Source of the DNA: Mimachlamys varia
Taxonomy: Eukaryota; Mollusca; Bivalvia; Pectinida; Pectinidae
Length of the DNA: 64,000 nucleotides
Reading direction: 5' to 3'
Assembly (NCBI GenBank): GCA_947623455.1
Contig: OX392534.1
Location: 11,666,001-11,730,000, forward strand
Position 1 is the first letter of the stretch. Every line of letters begins with the position of its first letter. A program made the position numbers and the translations under genes. Below are positions 57,756 to 64,000 of the stretch, one piece after another. Below the pieces are notes generated by a model that saw nothing but the letters and a program-made list of their open reading frames with translations, made no database searches and was not told the DNA's origin.

Positions 57756-58764
57756 AAAAAAAAAAAAAAAATTAATTAATATCAAATATAAATAAATATA
57801 TTATATATTGATTGACCAATCCATGGGAGAAAATACAACATAGTTAAAGATATATATATTTTTTTATGAATGTGGTAATTTAATAAAATGTGTATAATGA
57901 TGAATAAAATCATTATTAGTAAAATTATACATAAATAATATTTATTTTTTTTATTTTTCCCTTATCTTTTTTAATTTTTTTTCCCCTTATCAATTAAAAT
58001 TTTTATATTTTTTATTCCATTTTAAAAATATGAATGGAATTTTCTCTTTCAGGGTTGATATCTGTATGGCATATTGTTCATGTCATTTACAGCTTGTGAA
58101 TATATCTTTATGAATAAAATAGTAACATAGGTATAAATAAAATGGTATCAATAAATACTTTTGTTGTGCTTTTTATGTATGTTTATTTGTTAGCATTAAA
58201 TAAAATGCTTGAGTGAATTGATGAACAAAATAAATATCAATATAAACAAATATGCTGTCTTCATTATTTATTGGTCACTTAACAGGAGAAAATACGCCAT
58301 AGGATTGCAAATAAATAGTATATAGATAGACTGAGTTTACATCTGTATGGCGTATAATTAGAGTTATGCCCCTTGATTCGGACTTTCACGTCACGGTAAT
58401 TTTACCGATTTTCTTACAAAGTACATATTATTTTAACATTAAAACTTAACCATAACCTTCAAATGACATATATAACTGTAATAAATTAGTTATTTGTTGC
58501 ATAAAACAGTGATATTTAACGCTTGCTTGACTAGATTCCTATGGCGTATTTTAGTGTCTGAGAGCCTCCGATATAAGATCGTTTTTTGGTACAAAGTACA
58601 CATTTTTTTTCAATGAAACTTCACCAGATGGTGTAATATGCACCAATCAAGGATTAAAATGATGTATTTTGAAGATATATTACGTACATTTATCTATGGC
58701 GCCGAAAATATCCTATGGCGTACCTATGGCGTATTTTCTCCTATGGCGTATTTTAGTGTGACCG

Positions 58765-58772
58765 CCTGAAGG
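58765..58772. repeat. 8-bp target duplication, right copy
   Basis: CCTGAAGG, identical to 55309-55316. Confidence 0.85.
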
Positions 58773-59706
58773 TAATGTCTGTAAAGAGCAATTGTGACAG
58801 TTTAAAACTGTCCATGGTCAGCTGTAAACATTGCTGTAGTTCACCGTCAAAAACGGGACGTCTGCTCTTTTTAGCACTGTTAAGTATATCCATTAGCTGT
58901 ATTAATGGATACGTCATCGCACAGACATTGTTCTGGCAGATCTGTGAGGCCAAATCTGTATCTCGAGCACTCCGAGACATACTTGTCCATATGCTCTTGT
59001 TTACTCTCGGAGTTTTGATCGTCGGACAATTCTCCGGCCTCAGGTATTTGTCTAACAGAGCTTTCTTTTTCTCTTTTGGGACCTTAGAACGGAATCCCGA
59101 GGACACTGCTTGAGCGAGATCCTCGCTGACTTTAGGTCCCGTTTTCTCCTCGTTGTCAAAAAACGAGCTCATGTCCGCTAAGAGATCGTCTACAATCTCT
59201 GGACCACTGGGCACAGCAGTAGCCTCAACAAAGTCATCCAACCGGTCGTGAGTCGCATTGTTATCGATGCTTGAAGTCCGATCCGGTTCTGGGTCTTCCG
59301 GGACATATCTGTTGATGCCAAGTTGGCTCTCCGTCATAGCCTGTGCCATGTGTTTAAAGAAAACACTGAAGTCCGCCATGTTGGGCAGTCCCGCACCAAC
59401 GGTAGGAATACCTGCGCGAGTAGGATGCGCGGTAGCACTTGCTGACGTCACTCCGCTAGATGAGGATGCCGGAAGTGGAGCACTGTCATGGCGACTCCCA
59501 AAATTTTGTACCGTGGCTTCTGTGACCAAAACTTCGTCTCCCTGAGATAGAATTATCTCATTAACACGGGAGGAATTGAATTCGGGAGAAAATATGGCAG
59601 AATTGCCAATAAAGTCAGTGCGCAACCCAGAATTGGGCGGTGTGACGGTTAAATCGTTTAAAACGATATCTGGCGCTGAAGACCCAGAATTGGGCAAATC
59701 CGCCAT
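58773..59706 (-). CDS. DIRS gag, 5' part
   Basis: ATG at 59706 ('MADLPNSGSSAP') chosen because an upstream in-frame Met would need a hydrophobic leader not found in such gags. Ser/Pro/Asn-rich N-terminus, then an acidic middle ('IVDDLLADMSSFFDNEE'), then 'VPKEKKKALLDKYLRPENCP' and 'NKSIWTSMSRSARDTDLASQ', which are features of DIRS gag. It is cut at the 8-bp target duplication. Confidence 0.8.
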
Positions 59707-59914
59707 TTTTAAACCAAGAACTTCCAACAAAAGTAAACAAACCCACGTGCGCCGCACGTGTACAAAGTTTGTGAAATCCAGGCGAATCCCAAAATGTCAC
59801 TTGGTATTTCCTCAGAAAGTTAGTAAGAAAAGGTAGGGAAGTGATACCGTGATCAGGCAAAACGTGAGTAAAAAATCCAAGCAAAACGAAATCCGTGTAA
59901 CTGAATCTAAAACA

Positions 59915-59988
59915 AGCGTATGTACTGAATCACGTGACTTGCGCATGTCATCTCGTGGGATCTCTCAGCATGGTTGATTTGAGAAAAT
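59915..59988. repeat. DIRS right inverted terminal repeat
   Basis: 'CTGAATCACGTGACTTGCGC', 'ATGTCATCTCGTGGGATCTC' and 'TCAGCATGGTTGATTTGAGA'. Inverse of 51430-51500. Confidence 0.85.
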
Positions 59989-61650
59989 TCAACATACAAC
60001 GGCATCATTAGATCAATAGTCGACTTAATATATTCATTACATAGCATATCGTCACCAACAGCCTTATTATTTTTTAACATTTTGACACATTTCATTATTT
60101 CGTCTGGTAATATTGGCTCATTTATAGAATCGTTAGCTTCCAGTTTTGACAGTTCAGTGAGTTCATCGATGGACAGTACATGATTATCTTCACCTTCAAA
60201 ACTTTTGTTAAAACACGAATTAAAAAAATTAAAAAGTTCTCCAATACCAGCCTTACAAGTATTTTTTTTGGAGCTGCCTTTGTTGATTATTTTCCAGTAT
60301 TCCTTTGGATTTCTTGATCTTAGCGACCGGAGGTTATTTTTTATCTCTATCTTATGCTTGATGACACATCGATTAATTGTTTTTTTGTATAACCGTTCCT
60401 TTACATACATTTCCTCTTTGAGGTAAGCCTTACCAAACCTTTTGTATAAGCGTTTGGCTTTTCTATAATTTTGACGAGCAGACTTACAATCTCTCGTGAA
60501 CCAGGGTTTTTTAAATTTGAAAACATGGTTATTTACAGAGTTTGATTTGGCGTGATTAGTTCCGAATGCATATTTGGCACCACTTATGAGAAGATTGCAT
60601 ATATCATTAATTACAGAGTTGATAAACATACTATTACCATCGTCAACTGTATTATTACGTAATTCGTCAACAAGTTTGTTTATAGAATCTTGTTGTTCTG
60701 TTATATAATCTACAAAAACACCTTTAAGATCATCATTCCACTTTCCAGGCTTACCTATATTATAGGTAACACCAGTGTTCAAATGTTCATTCATAGTATG
60801 ATCACCACACAGGTTTAGACATATGTGTAATGGGGAATGTACATCAGATAACAAGTGTGAAAATTCATTAATAGAAAATTCGTCCACGATACTAAGTGTG
60901 TCAACGTTACCTATACAATAATCAATTACACTTATATTTTTGCAAGTAAGGTTACCGATATCTTTATCCTCACCCATGCGGCCGTTGAGTATAAATATGT
61001 TACAGTGCTTACATAGGTCAAGTATACGTTTACCATAATCGTTATGTACCGGATCCTTAGATGATCTATGTCTCGGTACATTGATATCAATGAGGTTGTT
61101 AACATCAGAAAAATAACCATAATCATCGCATTCAGTTTCATAGAAATCGGGGAGATCCATAGTCCTACCGTTAAAGTCACCAAGTAGACAAATATACTTG
61201 TTGTCCTGTGTTTGGAAAGATAATAAATCGTTTTCAACGTCATCAAAAAGGTCAGACGAGGAATACTTTGAACTACTAGGAGGTATATAAACTATTCCAA
61301 ATAGCATATGCCCTTTGTATTTGAAAACATCACCCTTCATTTTAAGCCACATAATATGATTACAGTCAGTTTCCACAGTACTTAAATGTTTTACATATTC
61401 GTGTTTACAGTAGACAACTATGCCACCAGATTTAACAGTGGACAGACACTTTCTGTGTCTACAAAAAGTAGTATAACCTTGGATATCTACAGAATCAGCA
61501 TCATCAGTTTTAGTTTCGGTAAGACATATATATTAAATCGTAATTTGACAGATACTCAATAAAATCAGGACACTTGAGTTTACCTACGAGACCATTGACA
61601 TTGATACTCAAAATTTTAAACTGTTTTTTCTTGATACCGTTGACTCCCTC
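59989..61650 (-). pseudogene. LINE ORF2, APE endonuclease and linker part
   Basis: Starts near 61650 in a frame 'KKKQFKILSINVNGLVGKLK' (first endonuclease block), shifts at ~61530 within a TA run, then 'MWLKMKGDVF', 'FGIVYIPPSS', 'CLLGDFNGRT', 'NGRMGEDKDIGNLT', 'ISVIDYCIGN' and 'LLSDVHSPLHI' (the endonuclease His block). An RT linker with basic residues ('RDCKSARQNYRKAKRLYKRF') and 'AVGDDMLCNEYIK' follow. It is cut at 'MPLYVEF' by the DIRS element. Confidence 0.9.
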
Positions 61651-61670
61651 CGCGTCATACTATGTAGTTT

Positions 61671-62804
61671 TTACAAAAGTTTGTTCGGGGTCGGAACTAT
61701 CCAGATCAGGTCCGTACTTTTGACGTTTGGGTGGGGGCGTCGCTCGATTTGTCTGAGCCGGCGCGGTGTGTGTTGATTCGTCGGACCGGATGCCGTCAGC
61801 AGGGAATGTCCATTGGGCGGTCTGAATGACGTTGACGTAGACCGTCGATTACTCGGGTTAGATGACGATCCCGCAGTGGGGACGGATGTCCTAGTAGCGT
61901 CACTATACTTAAGACTATGTCTGACGTCACTGGCCGGCGTGTCAACGACAGGCTCTGTATAAAGTTTACCGTTCACAATGAGACGGTCACGGACTAACTT
62001 TACCGTTTTCCCTTGCCTACGCAACTCCTTCATCTTGGGATAAAGTAAACGACGTTTTTCCTCAATCTCGGTGGGGAATTGCTCATTGATGTAGTACTGT
62101 GTACCTTTGAGATAACGAGCGTTTTTTAACACATTAGCTCTCTCATGGTTAAATAGGAATCTCGCAACAATTGGGCGAGGCTTGTCTCGCACATGCTTAC
62201 CAAATCGATGAGTGTTACCCAACTCAACATTGTCAATGTCTAGCTGTTCGTGTAAGAAGCAACGAAGTTTTGCTTCAGTGTTTTCGTTTGGTTCCTCGAA
62301 AAGGCCACAGAACACAAGGTTGTCCTTCATTGACCTCCATTTGAGCTCCGTTACACTCTTAGCGAGTTCCTCTTTGTTAACAATCAGTTCATTGATTGAT
62401 TTTTCAAAAGATGACACTTTTTCATTATTTGCAGGTTTATTTACAGATCTTTTCACCTTTTGGAGTTCTTGCTTATTAATTTCAGATACTGTTTTTACTT
62501 GATCGTACATCGCACTAATTGTAGTACAACTTGTTTCCAACTCCACATTTTTGCACTTTAACACAGTTATTTCCGACTCCAATGAATTGACTTTTACTGA
62601 GAGTGAGTCAAGTGATTTCTGTACCAAACCGAGTTTGTTTTCAATTGGCTCTAAATGTTGGAGTCTCACATCAAGTTTTTGTATCAACGAAATGATATAG
62701 TTAAGTTGAGTATTTTCGCCTGCAGACAAAACTCCTCTAGATTGGGTAAGTAATTCTGATGTGGAATTATCAGACATGTTCATAGTCAATAGCTCTATAT
62801 ACAC
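61671..62804 (-). CDS. LINE ORF1 (coiled-coil/RRM-like nucleic-acid-binding protein)
   Basis: 377 residues (start may be M at residues 1, 8 or 10). About 30-150 is a heptad coiled coil ('VQKSLDSLSVKVNSLESEIT'). 'RSMKDNLVFCGLFEEPNENT' begins an RRM-like domain, followed by 'NTHRFGKHVRDKPRPIVARF', 'LFNHERANVLKNARYLKGTQ' and 'KRRLLYPKMKELRRQGKTVK'. These are typical of L1/CR1-type ORF1p, which coats element RNA. No stops. The tail is Ser/Thr/Pro-rich. ORF2 begins within about 25 bases of its stop. Confidence 0.85.
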   Translation of the reverse strand: MYIELLTMNMSDNSTSELLTQSRGVLSAGENTQLNYIISLIQKLDVRLQHLEPIENKLGLVQKSLDSLSVKVNSLESEITVLKCKNVELETSCTTISAMYDQVKTVSEINKQELQKVKRSVNKPANNEKVSSFEKSINELIVNKEELAKSVTELKWRSMKDNLVFCGLFEEPNENTEAKLRCFLHEQLDIDNVELGNTHRFGKHVRDKPRPIVARFLFNHERANVLKNARYLKGTQYYINEQFPTEIEEKRRLLYPKMKELRRQGKTVKLVRDRLIVNGKLYTEPVVDTPASDVRHSLKYSDATRTSVPTAGSSSNPSNRRSTSTSFRPPNGHSLLTASGPTNQHTPRRLRQIERRPHPNVKSTDLIWIVPTPNKLL

Positions 62805-63109
62805 ACCACAGGTAAGAACTCAGGTAACGAGGGCACGTGGGCGCGTGCACTCCGTGAACGGTACTCACACGCGGTGTACTGAGGTATAATGTATACGTGT
62901 CAACGTATAGGTGCATTGAGAAATACAACATAAATATAATGTTTTCACCGAAAAAGAACACACTGACCTTCCGTACACTTCTTTGTTGTTTCCTATGACA
63001 AGAAAATACTTATTTTCCATATTATGCAGAGTTAGTATTCCGGTTCATGGTCGGAGCGTGAAAATGTGTGTCCACCCTGTTCAACCGGAAGTTATATATC
63101 ATATATATA
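62805..63109 (-). promoter_or_regulatory. LINE 5' leader
   Basis: 305 bp between the GATC border and ORF1, with no ORF. Contains GC-richer stretch 'ACGTGGGCGCGTGCACTCCG' next to ORF1. Expected to hold the internal promoter of the element; no specific motif is recognised. Confidence 0.4.
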
Positions 63110-63136
63110 GATCGTAACCCCTGGATATCGAGGATG
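63110..63136 (+). mobile_element. 'CATCCTCGATATCC' TIR element, right end (split by LINE)
   Basis: 'GATCGTAACCCCTGGATATC' plus 'GAGGATG', the missing end of 49174-49477. Confidence 0.85.
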
Positions 63137-63238
63137 TTTGTCTCCTAGCGTTGTTGATATATATACATATGTATATAGATATGACCTGAGATATTGTTTT
63201 ACCCACATTTCCCTTGGAGAACCTGTTGTCGCGGTGAC

Positions 63239-63270
63239 CACGGACTTAGATTTGCTATCTAAGTCCGTGC
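63239..63270. repeat. Small hairpin 'CACGGACTTAGAT', copy 2
   Basis: 'CACGGACTTAGATTTGCTAT' plus 'CTAAGTCCGTG'; the arms match 55788-55821 while the loops differ. Confidence 0.75.
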
Positions 63271-63469
63271 GGTGACATATATGCTATCGAAATATAATTT
63301 CATCACCACCTTTCAAAGATTGTTTTATTTAAAGTGTGTTTTAGGGTGGTTAGTATTGCAGTGGATAGCACTTCACCTATATATTGCATGCATGTTATAA
63401 TTAGACTCCACGCTCGGACTAGCCCGAGTTGCTCTGACCCCCACACCATATCTGATTTGGGGACCCCAC

Positions 63470-63735
63470 ATCAGACCACAGGGACCTGAGATTATTTACA
63501 GCTAGTTTTGGACCTAAAATAGGGTATTTAGAGTAATTATACACATTGGGGTGAGTGGTGGGGGTGGGGGGGGGGGGGGGGGGGGGGGGGTGGGGGGGTT
63601 AAGATCAATTTTCGATAAAAAAAAAATGCCCCCCCCCCCAATGGTCATAAAAGCTATGAGGGGGGTGGGGGCATTTTTATCGTAAATTCTCGATAATATC
63701 GATGACAAATTCCCAGGTCCCTGTGGCTCGGACGT
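63470..63735. repeat. Inverted repeat enclosing G25 and C/G homopolymers
   Basis: 'CCACAGGGACCTGAG' near 63475 and 'CCCAGGTCCCTGTGG' near 63711 are inverse arms. Inside is an uninterrupted run of about 25 G (63566-63590) flanked by other G-tracts, and an inner inverse pair 'GATAAAAAAAAAATGCCCCC' / 'GGGGGCATTTTTATCG'. Non-coding. Confidence 0.75.
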
Positions 63736-63739
63736 GAAA

Positions 63740-64000
63740 AGGTTGTACAGGATATGTGGTCACGTACCTGACCACACCGATTTCCTCCCGCAGTAAGTCG
63801 ACCCCCGCACGCAAACATCCAGGTCAACAAGAGTGATAAATATAAATTGATTAACTTGTTTCATATTTAGAGTGTGTGTTACTGTTGCGTTTAAGTGATT
63901 TTAAAAATATTTATTTGCATAATGATGAATGTGATCAATAAAATATAAGACGAACCAATAAATCAGCATTCATTTATAATTAGCTCACCTGAACGACTTC
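63740..64000. other. No gene recognised; dispersed repeat begins at the window end
   Basis: 'TTAGCTCACCTGAACGACTTC' at the last 21 bases looks like the head of the 'GGTCACCTGACC' class, cut off by the window. Confidence 0.45.

Larger units (their letters stand above)
55317..58764. mobile_element. 3,448-bp TIR element with ~470-bp terminal inverted repeats
   Basis: Ends GGGTCTCCCTAAAATACGCC and, inverse, CGGTCACACTAAAATACGCC. The 12-mer ATACGCCATAGG occurs several times near both ends. Near-identical inverse arms span about 55317-55790 and 58290-58764; weaker inverse similarity continues inward for 150-250 bp more. The interior is extremely AT-rich with homopolymers, carries a second palindrome at 57600-57755, and has no gene that I can support, so it is non-autonomous. 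The 8-bp duplication suits hAT, P or Merlin-type transposases; no choice is made. Confidence 0.85.
51400..59988 (-). mobile_element. DIRS-type tyrosine-recombinase retrotransposon
   Basis: Minus-strand gag (two parts plus intron), RT/RNase H and tyrosine recombinase in overlapping frames. ITRs: 51430-51500 and 59915-59985 are inverse copies sharing 'CATGCTGAGAGAT' and 'CGAGATGACATGCGCAAGTC' plus 'ACGTGATTCAGT'. An internal complementary region lies next to the left ITR. Borders are placed from the ICR sequence and are good to a few bases. It interrupts LINE ORF2 between its endonuclease and RT parts, with no evident target duplication, as usual for DIRS elements. Confidence 0.9.
49478..63109 (-). 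mobile_element. LINE (non-LTR retrotransposon), split by a DIRS element
   Basis: Minus-strand element with a ~300-nt 5' leader (62805-63109), ORF1, ORF2 (APE endonuclease plus RT) and a short 3' end carrying AATAAA at 49493-49498. GATC (49474-49477 and 63110-63113) flanks it as a short target duplication. Without the 8.6-kb DIRS insertion the LINE is about 5.05 kb, i.e. apparently full length. Two frameshifts (~61530 and ~51250) plus the insertion make this copy dead. Confidence 0.9.

Overview
The window looks like nuclear genomic DNA from a bivalve mollusc. It is AT-rich, has long intron-bearing genes, carries a tRNA-headed SINE and a 'GGTCACCTGACC...GGGCCTCTTG' type dispersed repeat of the kind seen in bivalve genomes, and holds a single-exon B-box/TRIM-like gene of a type abundant in bivalves. 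The species assignment is inference; the gene calls rest on splice-consistent reading frames.

Left part (1-12000): on the + strand lie the last eight coding exons of a PXK homologue (PX-domain pseudokinase), ending in a poly-proline tract and a WH2-like tail at 7371. Its introns and 3' flank are full of minisatellites (24-bp units at 5778-6650 and 8660-8790, ~60-bp units at 1-360 and 7820-8220) and an old dispersed-repeat copy. 12100-16000 is repeat territory: two blocks of ~150-bp tandem repeats, a Tc1/mariner-like MITE with a readable empty site, and a decayed non-LTR reverse transcriptase.

Middle (17000-36000): a single-exon B-box/coiled-coil/beta-propeller-like protein on the - strand (17677-19194), a Ty3/gypsy gag relic (20333-20790), a 60-bp minisatellite, then a four-exon + strand gene for a CYYR1/Shisa-like membrane protein with a PPAY tail (22481-28045). 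Around and inside it are a Tc1 transposase relic, a 24-26-bp minisatellite and several foldback elements. 33168-34360 holds 5S-rRNA-like and tRNA-like sequences that look SINE-derived.

Right-middle (36042-44524): a six-exon + strand gene for a 314-residue type I membrane protein. I do not recognise its ectodomain; its tail carries two PPSY motifs. Its third intron contains a ~3.2-kb element built from ~143-bp monomers in a ~475-bp higher-order repeat, and another intron contains a 1,020-bp MITE flanked by TAA.

Right end (49174-63136): a four-level nest of mobile elements, all datable by relative order. A short TIR repeat was split by a ~5-kb LINE (ORF1, APE endonuclease, RT) inserted at GATC. 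The LINE was split by a DIRS-type tyrosine-recombinase retrotransposon (gag, RT/RNase H, YR, inverted terminal repeats, internal complementary region, and a gag intron). The DIRS gag was split by a 3,448-bp TIR element that left a perfect 8-bp target duplication. Host genes work independently of this block; apart from the two PPxY membrane proteins, no functional linkage between neighbours is evident.
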